64,000 bases of DNA from Allorhizobium sonneratiae (GTDB lineage: Bacteria > Pseudomonadota > Alphaproteobacteria > Rhizobiales > Rhizobiaceae), in NCBI RefSeq assembly GCF_023700755.1, contig NZ_JAMKOJ010000002.1:436329-500328 (forward strand). Direction: 5' to 3'. A program made the translations under genes and the position numbers. Positions 19,265-28,456 of the stretch are shown here, piece after piece. The notes beneath the pieces are model-generated. The model searched no databases, had not been told where the DNA came from, and saw nothing but the letters and a program-made list of their open reading frames with translations. Numbering within the stretch: the first letter of the stretch is position 1; each line of letters opens with the position of its first letter.

Positions 19265-19852
19265 TCAGGGACGGCTATAGACCCAGAGCTGGGCGGGCGG
19301 AATATTACGTACAATGAAATCCAGATGGCGGATATGGTAGCTGCCACCTTTGGCGATGATCGGCGAGACCGGACCATAGGAAATCTGCACGACAGGTCGC
19401 CCGCGCGGAAGGCGATCCAGCAGGTCTTCCAGCAGACGGATGCGGGCCTCCATCGGGAAATTCAACAGCGGCACTGCGGAGATAACGCTGTCAAAAGTTT
19501 CTCCGGCAAGATCGCCAAGCGTTTCGCCCAGATTGAAAGCATCACCCTTTATAAAATTCACGCCCGGAATGGTCTGGGTGAGATGGCGATGAAAATCCTC
19601 GGAATATTCGACGGAAACAAGATTTTGCGGCTTGAGACCGCGCGCCAGAATGGCCTTGGTGATCACACCGGTGCCCGGCCCCAGTTCCAGAACCTTGAGT
19701 CCCGAGGCTGGATTGACCACACTTGCCATCTTGCGGGCGGTAATCGTCGAGGTCGGAACGATTGCTCCAACCAGCTTGGGTCCCCGCATCACGCCCTTGA
19801 AGAAACGGATTTCCTCATCGAACTTCTTTTCAAGCCGTTTCTTCAGAGTCAT
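19265..19852 (-). CDS. pmtA: Phospholipid N-methyltransferase (PmtA type)
   Basis: 195 residues. It transfers methyl groups from SAM to phosphatidylethanolamine towards phosphatidylcholine at the inner membrane. SAM motif I is VLELGPGTGVIT (54-65). The amphipathic basic N-terminus (MTLKKRLEKKFDEEIRFFKG) is the membrane-binding helix known for Agrobacterium PmtA, and ISAVPLLNFP is the family's substrate-loop motif. The ATG at 19852 has GGAGAGG upstream. Phosphatidylcholine is needed for plant interaction in rhizobia. It lies near the ugp operon, which recycles phospholipid headgroup glycerol phosphate; that link is an inference. Confidence 0.9.
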   Translation of the reverse strand: MTLKKRLEKKFDEEIRFFKGVMRGPKLVGAIVPTSTITARKMASVVNPASGLKVLELGPGTGVITKAILARGLKPQNLVSVEYSEDFHRHLTQTIPGVNFIKGDAFNLGETLGDLAGETFDSVISAVPLLNFPMEARIRLLEDLLDRLPRGRPVVQISYGPVSPIIAKGGSYHIRHLDFIVRNIPPAQLWVYSRP

Positions 19853-20092
19853 GGCGCCCCTCTCCTCATTGCCTTGCGATTCAATTTGGCAACAACTGTC
19901 GCAAAAACAAGAGAAAATGGCGTGATTATGAAAATTTCCCACGACGAGCGAGGATTTCCTGTGTGGATAGATGGGATGCATCTGCAATAAATATCACGGC
20001 GCGATGCCGCGTGCGGCTTTGCGCGCCATGATGGCTGAAGCGTATTTCACCCTCCAGTTCAATTCAACGGTTTCGGCTTTTTGCCTTTATCC

Positions 20093-20728
20093 TTATGGCA
20101 AGGTCCAGACGCAAGCAGGCTCGGGGGGTGCAGGATGATCTGTTCTGGTGTCAGGTCCGAGCATAGGGGTTTTTGATAACACTGCAAAAACATCCGGTTT
20201 TGTCGAATTTTTATCCCATCTCTGCTTCAAATATTCAAACTTTTCGGCCTCCGCTGGTGCCGCATAATGCTGGTGGCAGTTAAACGCCTCATCATCGAAT
20301 TTTTCACCGGGATCGGATGTGCCACGGTTGGGTCCGACGACCAGATTTCCCTGCATCCAGGCAAACAAGGACTTCATCGTTTCGACAGCATCCGGCACCT
20401 TCTGAATATAGGCTTCTGATAAGGCCGTGATTTTTTCTTCCTTGGTGCCTTGACCGTACGTGCCGAGATTGGCCGCATCAAAGCCGGAATAGGTTTTCAG
20501 AAAGGCTTTTGCTTTTTCTTCGGTGTCAATCGCGGAAAGGCCGAACTGAACCAACTGATCCCACGGGATCATATGATGCCTGGACGTGTTACCGGGCAAT
20601 GCCACCGGGTAATCTGATTTCCACGGATAGGTCGGGCGTTTTTCCGCATAAGCATTCTGGGTAAGTGCGGCACATAAGAGGCCGATCAGGGCAAAAAAGA
20701 GCCGGGCTTTCATCAAAAAACGCATCAT
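20093..20728 (-). CDS. Exported protein with HNH-nuclease-like motif, unknown function
   Basis: 211 residues with a Sec signal peptide (MMRFLMKARLFFALIGLLCAALTQNAYA). The ATG at 20728 has AAGGAG with 9-nt spacing. The mature part shows RHHMIPWDQLVQF (50-62) and, about 70 residues later, GNLVVGPNRGTSDPGEKFDDEA (split over 127-148). A double His before a beta-hairpin, followed by N-L-x-x-G-P and D-P-G, resembles the HNH/ENDO VII-like domains of secreted polymorphic toxins. Two late Cys (FNCHQHY and ACVW) could pair. No immunity gene is adjacent, which speaks against a classical toxin. The nuclease idea is an inference from motif only. Confidence 0.6.
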   Translation of the reverse strand: MMRFLMKARLFFALIGLLCAALTQNAYAEKRPTYPWKSDYPVALPGNTSRHHMIPWDQLVQFGLSAIDTEEKAKAFLKTYSGFDAANLGTYGQGTKEEKITALSEAYIQKVPDAVETMKSLFAWMQGNLVVGPNRGTSDPGEKFDDEAFNCHQHYAAPAEAEKFEYLKQRWDKNSTKPDVFAVLSKTPMLGPDTRTDHPAPPEPACVWTLP

Positions 20729-20829
20729 CCTGCAAATCTCCTTTTTCAATAATCAGGACCTTGCGGATGATGCATTTTCTGTTCAAAGACGCTGTATCAA
20801 CTGGTACAGCGCCAAACCTATTAGCAATT

Positions 20830-20851
20830 ACACAGGGTTTGCACCCTGTGT
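20830..20851 (-). terminator. Hairpin after ugpC
   Basis: A perfect 9-bp stem ACACAGGGT/ACCCTGTGT with a 4-nt loop, 11 bp beyond the ugpC stop on the minus strand. Only a weak T-rich stretch (AATTGCTAATAG) follows. It probably marks the 3' end of the ugp transcript. Confidence 0.6.
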
Positions 20852-20861
20852 CCGAATGGCT

Positions 20862-21962
20862 TCAGACCTGTTCTGTCGCCAGAACCTTGACATCCGCGCT
20901 GTCCGTCAACGGCATGGGAAGGCGGCGACCGTCCTTGCCGAAGAAATGCAATTTTTCCAGCCTGATCGCCAGTTTCATCTCTGGCAAAATCGCCATGCCG
21001 ACAGGCAGCGACACGGAAAGGGCCTGATCACCGACAAAGCCGTGCACAAGCCGGGTCGAACCGAGTTCCTCGACATAATCGGTTCTGAAATCGATTGCCG
21101 GATCACCGTCTGATGCCAGCGCCAGATCTTCGGCACGGATGCCAATAGTGACTTCCCCGGAATAATCAGGAGCAACCGGCAGAGTGAAGGTGGTCGGCCA
21201 GATGGTCAGACGGCTGCCTTCGAGCCGGGCGGTGATCAGGTTCATTGCCGGAGAACCGATAAAACTGGCAACGAAGGTCGAGGCCGGGCGGTGATAGACC
21301 TCGAGCGGCGTGCCGATCTGTTCGATGCGTCCGGCAGACAGCACGACCAGCCGGTCGGCCAGTGTCATGGCTTCGAGCTGGTCATGGGTGACATAGATCG
21401 AGGTGGTGCCAAGGCGACGCTGCAATTTGCGGATTTCGGCGCGCATGGAGACGCGCAGCTTGGCGTCGAGGTTGGAAAGCGGCTCGTCGAAGAGGAAGGC
21501 CGCCGGTTTGCGCACGATGGCGCGGCCCATGGCGACGCGCTGACGCTGACCGCCGGACAGGGCTCGCGGCTTGCGGTCGAGATAGGGCTCAAGCTGCAGC
21601 ATGCGGGCGGCTTCGCTGACGCGCGCTTCGATGTCTTCTTTGGGCGTCTTGCGGTTCTTCAGACCGTAAGCCAGATTCTGGCGCACCGTCATATGCGGAT
21701 AGAGCGCATAATTCTGGAACACCATGGCAATGTCGCGGTCAGCCGGTTCGGTCTTGTTGACCACCCGGTCGCCAATGCGCACCACCCCTTCGGAGATGGC
21801 TTCCAGACCGGCTACCATGCGCAACAGCGTGGATTTGCCGCAGCCGGAGGGGCCAACCAGCACGATGAACTCGCCATCGGCAATCTGGATGTCGACAGCA
21901 TTGACCGCCCGCACACCACCGTCATAAATCTTCGAGACCTGATTGATATCGATCGACGCCAT
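20862..21962 (-). CDS. ugpC: sn-Glycerol-3-phosphate ABC transporter, ATP-binding protein
   Basis: 366 residues, the UgpC/MalK class. Walker [10 protein letters not shown] is at 37-45, signature LSGGQRQR at 135-142, Walker B FLFDEP at 156-161, and the switch His is in YVTHDQ. The C-terminal ~130 residues form the regulatory OB-fold pair (IGIRAEDL near residue 265). It energises import of glycerol-3-phosphate and its diesters. It is the last gene of the ugpBAEC operon, 12 bp after ugpE. Confidence 0.94.
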   Translation of the reverse strand: MASIDINQVSKIYDGGVRAVNAVDIQIADGEFIVLVGPSGCGKSTLLRMVAGLEAISEGVVRIGDRVVNKTEPADRDIAMVFQNYALYPHMTVRQNLAYGLKNRKTPKEDIEARVSEAARMLQLEPYLDRKPRALSGGQRQRVAMGRAIVRKPAAFLFDEPLSNLDAKLRVSMRAEIRKLQRRLGTTSIYVTHDQLEAMTLADRLVVLSAGRIEQIGTPLEVYHRPASTFVASFIGSPAMNLITARLEGSRLTIWPTTFTLPVAPDYSGEVTIGIRAEDLALASDGDPAIDFRTDYVEELGSTRLVHGFVGDQALSVSLPVGMAILPEMKLAIRLEKLHFFGKDGRRLPMPLTDSADVKVLATEQV

Positions 21963-21974
21963 GGGAATACCCTC

Positions 21975-22817
21975 TTACTTGTCGGTTTCGGTGAGGCCCT
22001 TGATGAACCAGCTTTGGAAAATCACCACGATCAGAATGGGCGGCAGCATGGCGAGAATGGCCATGGCGAAGGCTTCGTTGTAATCGGGCAGTTGCGATCC
22101 GACCCAGACCTGCAGGATCTGCTTGATGCCGCGGATCAGCGTATAATAATGCTCATCCGTTGTCGTCATCAGCGGCCAGAGATATTGGTTCCAGCCATAG
22201 ACGAACATGATGATAAAGACGGCGGCGATCATCGTGCGCGACAGCGGGATCAGAATGTCGATGAAGAACTTGAACGGACCCGCCCCATCGATGCGGGCGG
22301 CCTCCAGCAATTCCTCCGGCACGGATTTGAAGAACTGCCGGAAGAAAAACGTGCCGGTGGCAGAGGCCAGAAGCGGCAGGATCATGCCGGTATAGCTGTT
22401 CAACAGGCCAAGATCGCTTGCCACCTGATAGGATGGCACGATGCGCACTTCCAGCGGCAACAGCAGCGTGGTGAAGATGATCCAGAAGGCCAGCGTGGCA
22501 AAGCGGAAGCGAAAATAGACGATGGCATAGGCCGCCATCATCGACAGCACGATCTTGCCGATGGCAAAGCCGAGGCCGAGGATCAGCGAATTCAGCATCA
22601 TATTGAGGCCGGTGACGCTGCCGCTGAAGCCGCTATGGGCAAAGATCACCTTCTTGTAGGTGGGGATGAAATTATGCCCCATCGACAGCATCAGGCCATG
22701 GCGGTCGATTTCCGCCGCCGTATGGGTCGAGGTGGTGAAGGCCACGACCAGCGGGCCGAGCATGATGACAACGCCAAGGATCAGAATAAGATGGTCGAAG
22801 ACTTTTGTGCGGTACAT
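21975..22817 (-). CDS. ugpE: sn-Glycerol-3-phosphate ABC transporter permease
   Basis: 280 residues with six predicted membrane segments. The ATPase-contacting EAA loop is intact: EELLEAARIDGAGPFKFFIDILIP split near residue 190. The ATG at 22817 follows GAGG with 8-nt spacing and sits 10 bp after the ugpA stop; the 9 residues encoded upstream from a GTG are rejected. It forms the channel with UgpA. Confidence 0.93.
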   Translation of the reverse strand: MYRTKVFDHLILILGVVIMLGPLVVAFTTSTHTAAEIDRHGLMLSMGHNFIPTYKKVIFAHSGFSGSVTGLNMMLNSLILGLGFAIGKIVLSMMAAYAIVYFRFRFATLAFWIIFTTLLLPLEVRIVPSYQVASDLGLLNSYTGMILPLLASATGTFFFRQFFKSVPEELLEAARIDGAGPFKFFIDILIPLSRTMIAAVFIIMFVYGWNQYLWPLMTTTDEHYYTLIRGIKQILQVWVGSQLPDYNEAFAMAILAMLPPILIVVIFQSWFIKGLTETDK

Positions 22818-22827
22818 GGAAATATCC

Positions 22828-23709
22828 TCAACCGTAATGGACACGCCGCTCGATGAAGCGGAACTGGATCATTGTCAGGATCAGCACAACCACCATCAGC
22901 ATCACCGATTGCGCCGAGGACGAGCCGATATCATTGCCGCGGAAACCGTCCTGATAGACCTTGTAAACAAGGGTGATCGGGTTGTCGGCAGGCTTGTCGC
23001 GCACGATGACATCCACCAGCGGAAAAGTGTCGAACAGCGAATAGGTCATGTTGATGACCATGAGGAAAAAGGCCGTCGGCGTCAGAAGCGGCATGATCAC
23101 CGTCCAGAAGCGGCGCGTGCCCGAGCGGCAATCGATGGTGGCGGCTTCACGCACGGAGGCGGGAATGCCTTGCAGGCCGGACAGGAAGAAGATGAAATTG
23201 TAAGGAATCTGGTTCCACACCGCGATGACGATCATGGCGAAGGCGGTGTCATAATAATTCACCCCAACCTGCATGTTCCAGCCGAACAGACGGACGAAAT
23301 GGACGAAGGGGCCGATATGCTGATCAAAGAACATCATCCCGATCAGACCGCCCACCGGCGGCGCAATCGCATAGACGACGATCAGCAGGGTGCGATAGGT
23401 GGACTTCCCGCGGATGACCGCATCCGCTTTAACCGCCAGAAGCAGACCGATGGAGGAGACCAGCACCGTGACAATCAGGCAGAAGACGACAGTGAAACCG
23501 GCAATGGTCCGGTATTCCGGCGCTGACAGCACATCCAGATAATTGGAAAGCCCGACAAAGGTGGCCCCGAAGCCAAAGGGATCCTCGATATAGAAGGAGG
23601 ACCGCACCGCCTGAACCGCTGGCCAGTAAAAGAAGATGGCGGCAATGGTCAGCTGCGGCAACAGAAACAGATAGGGCAGGTATTTCGATTGAAACTGGAC
23701 GCGCTTCAT
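22828..23709 (-). CDS. ugpA: sn-Glycerol-3-phosphate ABC transporter permease
   Basis: 293 residues with six predicted membrane segments; the start MKRVQFQSKYLPYLFLLPQL is typical of UgpA. The EAA loop reads REAATIDCRSGTRRFWTVI, where the consensus is EAAxIDGAxxxxxFwxI: the normally invariant Gly and its neighbour Ala are replaced by Cys-Arg. The frame is otherwise intact, so this is either a tolerated substitution or a few base changes. It lies between ugpB (71-bp gap with a hairpin) and ugpE. Confidence 0.92.
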   Translation of the reverse strand: MKRVQFQSKYLPYLFLLPQLTIAAIFFYWPAVQAVRSSFYIEDPFGFGATFVGLSNYLDVLSAPEYRTIAGFTVVFCLIVTVLVSSIGLLLAVKADAVIRGKSTYRTLLIVVYAIAPPVGGLIGMMFFDQHIGPFVHFVRLFGWNMQVGVNYYDTAFAMIVIAVWNQIPYNFIFFLSGLQGIPASVREAATIDCRSGTRRFWTVIMPLLTPTAFFLMVINMTYSLFDTFPLVDVIVRDKPADNPITLVYKVYQDGFRGNDIGSSSAQSVMLMVVVLILTMIQFRFIERRVHYG

Positions 23710-23733
23710 GGCGTTGCTCTTTCATAACAAAGC

Positions 23734-23756
23734 CCGGAGGTGATTTTCACCTCCGG
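23734..23756 (-). terminator. Perfect hairpin between ugpB and ugpA
   Basis: A 10-bp perfect stem CCGGAGGTGA/TCACCTCCGG with a 3-nt loop, 25 bp after the ugpB stop. On the minus strand only GCTTTGTTA follows, a poor T-tract. It most likely protects the upstream ugpB mRNA and attenuates the rest, raising binding protein over permease. Confidence 0.7.
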
Positions 23757-23780
23757 ACTGCTGTTCTTGATGAAGATGGA

Positions 23781-25079
23781 TCAACCGGCCGTCTTGGCGA
23801 AGCGGGCAAGAATCTCGTTGCCTTCCTTCTCGATGGTGTCCATCGCAGCCTTCGGCGTGGTTTCGCCCGAGAAGATCTTGTTGTATTCGCGTTCCATGAC
23901 GCTGCGGATCTGCGGATAGAAGCCCAGGCGATAGCCCTTGTCCCACTTGCCGCCCGGCAGCATCAGCTGCTTGATGCCAACCTCGGCCACCGGCGTCTTC
24001 TCATAATAGCCGTCCTTCTTGGCCAGATCGTAAGCTGCCGTGGTGATCGGAACATAGCCTGTGTTCTTGTGCCAGTAATACTGGATTTCCGGCGAGGTCA
24101 GGAAGTTGAAGAAAGCTGCGGTGCAGTGGTTTTCCGCTTCCGGCTTGCCGGCCATGGCATAAAGGGCGGCACCGCCGATGAAGGAGTGGACGCCTGCGCC
24201 CTTGATCGAGCCCCAATAGGGCAGGAAGGTTGCCGAGAACGGCATGGTTGCCGTCTTCTGCAGACCACCGAAGGACCCGGACGAACCGATCCACAGAGCG
24301 ACCTTACCCTGTTCGAAAGGCTTCTGGTTGTCGTTCCAGCCGGCACCGTAATAGCCGAACCAGCCCTTGTCCTTCCATTCCTTCAGCTTTTCATACATCA
24401 TGACATGCTCGGGATCATTGACCTTGAGCGTGGTGCCCTTGATGCCGTCATAGCCATTGTTGTTGGTGGCAAACTGCAGATCGTGAACCGAGAAGAAATT
24501 CTCGGTGAATTCCCAGGTCAGCTGCGTCTGAACGAGCGGAATATAGCCGGCATCCTTCAGCTTCTGTGCGATCTTTTCAAATTCTTCCCAGGTCTTCGGC
24601 GGCTCGACGCCAGCCTTCTTCAGGGCTTCGGTGTTGTAATACATGATCGGCGCCGAAGAATTGAACGGCATGCCGATGAACTTGCCCTTGCTGTCGGCAT
24701 AGAAATAGCGAACACCTTCGATGAAAGCCTTCTGGTCGAAGGAAAAACCTTCCTTCTTGATCAGGTCTTCCGCCGGAATGACGGCGCCCTTGGCGTCGAT
24801 GATCGTGGCGGTGCCTGCGTCAAAAACCTGGAGAATGTTCGGCTGTTCATGCGAGCGGAAAGCGGCGATGCCAGAGGCAAGTGCTTCCTCATAGGTTCCC
24901 TTGGAAACCGGGTTCAGAATGCATTCCTTCTGGGAATCGTTGAATTTCTTCGAGATTTCGTTGATGACTTCGGCGTTGCGACCGCCCATGCCATGCCAGA
25001 AGGTGATGGTGGTTGCCGCATAGGACGAGGTGGTCGAAAGGGTTACGGCCAGCGCCGCCATCGAAATTTTCTTGAACAT
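23781..25079 (-). CDS. ugpB: sn-Glycerol-3-phosphate-binding periplasmic protein
   Basis: 432 residues. A signal peptide (MFKKISMAALAVTLSTTSSYA) precedes a mature start near ATTITFWHGMGG, the family's N-terminal motif. SSAPIMYYNTEALKKAG and the late GYVPITTAAYDLAKKDGYY are solute-binding family 1 landmarks of UgpB. It captures glycerol-3-phosphate or glycerophosphodiesters in the periplasm. First gene of the operon, directly under a tandem PhoB box, so phosphate starvation should induce it. Confidence 0.94.
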   Translation of the reverse strand: MFKKISMAALAVTLSTTSSYAATTITFWHGMGGRNAEVINEISKKFNDSQKECILNPVSKGTYEEALASGIAAFRSHEQPNILQVFDAGTATIIDAKGAVIPAEDLIKKEGFSFDQKAFIEGVRYFYADSKGKFIGMPFNSSAPIMYYNTEALKKAGVEPPKTWEEFEKIAQKLKDAGYIPLVQTQLTWEFTENFFSVHDLQFATNNNGYDGIKGTTLKVNDPEHVMMYEKLKEWKDKGWFGYYGAGWNDNQKPFEQGKVALWIGSSGSFGGLQKTATMPFSATFLPYWGSIKGAGVHSFIGGAALYAMAGKPEAENHCTAAFFNFLTSPEIQYYWHKNTGYVPITTAAYDLAKKDGYYEKTPVAEVGIKQLMLPGGKWDKGYRLGFYPQIRSVMEREYNKIFSGETTPKAAMDTIEKEGNEILARFAKTAG

Positions 25080-25129
25080 GGATTTCCTCTCCGCCAGACA
25101 TGGGGTGAGGAAGCCATTAGAGAGGCATG

Positions 25130-25169
25130 GTGACAGTACTTTAAATTTTTTATGACAGTATTGTTACAA
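25130..25169 (-). promoter_or_regulatory. Tandem PhoB box upstream of ugpB
   Basis: Read on the minus strand, four 7-bp units follow at exact 11-bp intervals: TTGTAAC-AATA-CTGTCAT-AAAA-AATTTAA-AGTA-CTGTCAC. Units 1, 2 and 4 match the PhoB half-site CTGTCAT closely; unit 3 keeps only AT-rich spacing. It lies 51-90 bp upstream of the ugpB start. This is the standard arrangement for two PhoB dimers. Confidence 0.85.
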
Positions 25170-25239
25170 AGCCAATGCGCCTATATTCCCTGAAATAATA
25201 GGGAACAATACTTACAGGCTTCAATATTTATCAAACACA

Positions 25240-25611
25240 TCAAAAGGCATCGCGAAAATGACGGGGCCAGCGCCAGGGCGTAACCGCAACAATGTCACAG
25301 CGCAGGGAAATTCTGGCCGCATCCTTCTGCTTGGCAAGCCAGAGATCGCCTGCGGCACGAATGCGCCGCTTGCTATCAAAGCTGACGGCATCGACAGCCG
25401 AAGCTTGGCTTGCGCGGGCCTTGACCTCAACCAGGAGCACCAGATCACCGCGCCGGGCAATGAGATCGATCTCGCCCAGCCTGGTTTTGTAGCGCAGGGC
25501 CAGAATGCGATAGCCCTTGAGCATCAGCGCCAACGCGGCAAAAATTTCAGCCCGCTTGCCGCGCTTTTCCGCCTTCCGGCGGCGCCTGTTGCCGTTGTCC
25601 GCCGCGCTCAC
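25240..25611 (-). CDS. YraN/UPF0102 family nuclease-fold protein
   Basis: 123 residues. The core [21 protein letters not shown] is the Holliday-junction-resolvase-like fold of UPF0102 (E, D and E-x-K residues in PD-(D/E)xK spacing). The basic N-terminus ([13 protein letters not shown]) suits nucleic-acid binding. It starts with GTG, whose GTGA overlaps the rsmI stop, so the two are translationally coupled; the rsmI-yraN pair is conserved widely in bacteria. Biochemical role is not settled. Confidence 0.9.
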   Translation of the reverse strand: MSAADNGNRRRRKAEKRGKRAEIFAALALMLKGYRILALRYKTRLGEIDLIARRGDLVLLVEVKARASQASAVDAVSFDSKRRIRAAGDLWLAKQKDAARISLRCDIVAVTPWRWPRHFRDAF

Positions 25612-26519
25612 GATCCCTCTTTCAGGGCAAGAAGCCGGGCGTAAAGCTGCTTGCGCGGCAGGCCTGTCTGGCGGGCGGCCTCGGTTGCGGCCTTGCCTGC
25701 CGGAAGGGTCTCGCTCAGATGCATCAACAAGGCATCGACATCCTCTTCGTCCGGAGCAGGCGGCGCATCCGGCGGCGCAATGACCAGCACGATCTCGCCC
25801 TTCACCTGCCGATCCGCATCATAATAGGCAGAAAGTTCGCCGAGCGTGCCACGACGAAACTCTTCAAACGTCTTTGTCAGTTCGCGGCAGACCGCCGCCT
25901 TGCGGTTTTCGCCAAGCACGCTGGCCGCGGCGGCAAGGGTCGCGCCGATGCGATGCGGCGATTCAAAGAAAATCAGCGTCGCCTGGATCCCACCAAGATC
26001 CTGCAACCGTTCGCGTCGCGCCTTGTCCTTTACCGGCAAAAATCCGGCGAAAAGAAAGGCGTCATTCGGCAGGCCGGAGCCGACAAGGGCGGCAAGCGGA
26101 GCAGAGGGGCCGGGGATCGGCACCACTTTCAGCCCGGCATCGATGGCCAGCCGCCCCAGCCGATAACCGGGATCGGAGACGAGCGGCGTTCCGGCATCGG
26201 AGACAAGCGCCACGGATTTACCGCTCGCCAAAGCCTCGATCAGTTTCGGTCCGACTTCTGCGGCATTATGTTCGTGATAGGCATAAGGCCGCGTGGCAAT
26301 GCCATAACGGTCGAGCAGGATACGGGTGACGCGGGTATCCTCGCAGGCCAGAACATCGGCACCGGCCAGCACGTCAAGCGCGCGCAGGGTGATATCGGAG
26401 AGATTGCCGATGGGGGTCGCCACGAGATAGAGCGCCGGTTCCAGCGGACGGGCCACGATCAGATGATCATGAAGACGGAAGGTTTTCGCACGGTGATCGC
26501 TGTCAGTATCCGTGCTCAC
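25608..26519 (-). CDS. rsmI: 16S rRNA (cytidine1402-2'-O)-methyltransferase
   Basis: 303 residues. It methylates the 2'-OH of C1402 in 16S rRNA with SAM. The tetrapyrrole-methylase fold shows [15 protein letters not shown] near the N-terminus, [11 protein letters not shown], and [13 protein letters not shown]. The GTG at 26519 has AGAGGA 9 nt upstream; 60 upstream residues of open frame lack family similarity. The C-terminal ~60 residues include the conserved HTH-like tail ([19 protein letters not shown]). Followed by yraN with 4-bp overlap. Confidence 0.94.
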   Translation of the reverse strand: MSTDTDSDHRAKTFRLHDHLIVARPLEPALYLVATPIGNLSDITLRALDVLAGADVLACEDTRVTRILLDRYGIATRPYAYHEHNAAEVGPKLIEALASGKSVALVSDAGTPLVSDPGYRLGRLAIDAGLKVVPIPGPSAPLAALVGSGLPNDAFLFAGFLPVKDKARRERLQDLGGIQATLIFFESPHRIGATLAAAASVLGENRKAAVCRELTKTFEEFRRGTLGELSAYYDADRQVKGEIVLVIAPPDAPPAPDEEDVDALLMHLSETLPAGKAATEAARQTGLPRKQLYARLLALKEGS

Positions 26520-26779
26520 GGGCGTTTTCCTCTTATTGCCAGCCTTCCTGTGACTGTTTAATTTCACTTTTATGCGAATTTGCGGCAGTCGAGGCAAGGC
26601 CTTGGCGGCAATTGCCGGTGGAAAGCGTGAAGAGAACGGCTCCAAGACGTCGTGCCTCTTGCCTTTTGATGGGTTTTCCTGCCATTTTGCCCCTCCCAAT
26701 CATGCCGGGTATATTTGCCCGCAACAGCAGGAAGAGCCGATCCCGTAGCCGGATCGCACAGTCGAAAGTGGCAGCGTCG

Positions 26780-27898
26780 ATGCGTATTACTCTTGAACGG
26801 TCCAATCTTCTGAAGTCCCTGAACCATGTTCACCGGGTGGTCGAACGGCGCAACACCATTCCGATCCTGTCCAACGTGCTGTTGAAGGCCGACGGCCAGA
26901 GCCTGTCGATGAAAGCGACCGACCTCGATCTCGAAATCACCGAGGCAACGCCCGCCAATGTCGAGATGGCCGGTGCCACCACGGTTCCCGCCCACCTGCT
27001 TTATGAAATCGTGCGCAAACTTTCCGATGGCGCCGAGGTGCTTTTGTCGACCAGCGCCGATGGCGCAACGATGACGGTTGCCTCCGGCCGCTCGAAATTT
27101 TCGCTGCAATGCCTGCCGGAAAGCGATTTCCCCGATCTGACCGCCGGCAGTTTCAGCCACGCTTTCAAGCTGAAGGCGTCGGATCTGAAAATGCTGATCG
27201 ACCGCACGCAATTTGCCATTTCCACGGAAGAAACCCGCTATTATCTGAACGGCATCTATCTTCACACCATTGAGGCCGACGGCAAACTCAAGCTGCGCGC
27301 CGTCGCCACCGACGGCCATCGTCTTGCCCGCGCCGATATGGAAGCACCCTCCGGCTCGGAGGGCATGCCGGGTATCATCATTCCGCGCAAAACGGTCGGC
27401 GAATTGCAGAAACTGGTCGACAATCCCGATCTCGTCGTGTCGCTCGAAGTTTCCGACGCCAAGATCCGCCTCACCATCGGCGAGATCGTCATGACCTCCA
27501 AGCTGATCGACGGCACCTTCCCCGATTATCAGCGGGTGATCCCAACCGGAAACGACAAGGAAATGCAGGTCGATTGCGAAAGCTTCGCCAAGGCGGTGGA
27601 TCGCGTTTCCACCATTTCTTCCGAGCGCGGCCGGGCGGTGAAGCTGTCGATTGCCGATGGTCACCTGACGCTGACGGTCAACAATCCCGATTCCGGCAGC
27701 GCCACGGAAGAAGTGGCCGTCGGCTATGACAGCGATGCCATGGAAATCGGCTTCAACGCCAAATATCTCTTGGACATTACTGCCCAGCTTTCCGGTGAGG
27801 ATGCGATTTTCCTGCTTGCCGATGCAGGGTCGCCAACCCTGATCCGCGACACCGCTGGCGATGATGCCCTTTACGTGCTGATGCCAATGCGCGTTTGA
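26780..27898 (+). CDS. dnaN: DNA polymerase III beta subunit (sliding clamp)
   Basis: 372 residues, the usual length. Three repeated clamp folds are present, starting MRITLERSNLLKSLNHVHRVVERRNTIPIL. The peptide-binding pocket and C-terminus YVLMPMRV are conserved. It makes the ring that tethers replicative polymerase to DNA. The ATG at 26780 begins the family's normal N-terminus; 56 upstream open-frame residues are rejected. It stands alone, not beside dnaA, as usual in Rhizobiales. A long reading frame on the opposite strand is a codon-bias artefact. Confidence 0.97.
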   Translation: MRITLERSNLLKSLNHVHRVVERRNTIPILSNVLLKADGQSLSMKATDLDLEITEATPANVEMAGATTVPAHLLYEIVRKLSDGAEVLLSTSADGATMTVASGRSKFSLQCLPESDFPDLTAGSFSHAFKLKASDLKMLIDRTQFAISTEETRYYLNGIYLHTIEADGKLKLRAVATDGHRLARADMEAPSGSEGMPGIIIPRKTVGELQKLVDNPDLVVSLEVSDAKIRLTIGEIVMTSKLIDGTFPDYQRVIPTGNDKEMQVDCESFAKAVDRVSTISSERGRAVKLSIADGHLTLTVNNPDSGSATEEVAVGYDSDAMEIGFNAKYLLDITAQLSGEDAIFLLADAGSPTLIRDTAGDDALYVLMPMRV

Positions 27899-27953
27899 CA
27901 ACCTCCGCTTAACGATCTGGCATTACCCTAGAACGCTCACGGGGACTGGGGTT

Positions 27954-28430
27954 ATGCCTTTTAAATTGCTTATTGCCGGCTGGGCCGGTTTCACACTGAT
28001 GACAAAACGCCGTGATGGGCCAGTCGATCCTGTTATTTCGGCACCCGCGCGTTCTCTGGAGATGCGGCCTCAGCCAATTCATCCGGACTGGATTATAGAA
28101 GGTGAGCCACAGGCGCGCCTTGCCGATCATTCCAGAAGTGATGATGAAGCCAGCGTGACAGCCGTGTGGGATTGCACTGCCGGAACCTTTCGCTGGCATT
28201 TCGGCTGGGATGAAACTGTTGTCATCCAGGAAGGAAGCGTTCTGGTCACCACCGAGGATGGTTCCGAACGGCTGTTAAAAACAGGCGATATTGCCTATTT
28301 CAAAGCCGGAAGCTGGGCAACATGGCGCATCGACACCTATGTCCGCAAGATCGCCTTTCTGCGCAAACCTTTTCCTGAGCCAGTTGCGATACTGTATCGT
28401 CTGCGCAATGCCATGCGCAGCCGGGCATGA
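27954..28430 (+). CDS. Cupin-domain protein (DUF861 type)
   Basis: 158 residues. The single cupin barrel covers about residues 65-145: FGWDETVVIQEGSVLVTTEDG and LKTGDIAYFKAGSWATWRIDTYVRKIAF, the pattern of (S)-ureidoglycine-aminohydrolase-like cupins. Two of the usual metal-binding His are not evident. A hydrophobic N-terminus (FKLLIAGWAGFTLM) is short for a membrane segment. Function unknown; it may bind a small ligand. Single gene between dnaN and a family A repeat. Confidence 0.82.
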   Translation: MPFKLLIAGWAGFTLMTKRRDGPVDPVISAPARSLEMRPQPIHPDWIIEGEPQARLADHSRSDDEASVTAVWDCTAGTFRWHFGWDETVVIQEGSVLVTTEDGSERLLKTGDIAYFKAGSWATWRIDTYVRKIAFLRKPFPEPVAILYRLRNAMRSRA

Positions 28431-28456
28431 TGAACGGGGAGGATATGACAAAAGCC

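Noticed and set aside
26570..27901. 443-codon open frame antisense to dnaN
   Set aside because: It mirrors dnaN in the complementary frame, which is expected from strong GC3 codon bias, and its product matches no family. The same holds for long antisense frames over rpsA (42741-44480), pnp (59491-61479) and xseA (33494-34789).
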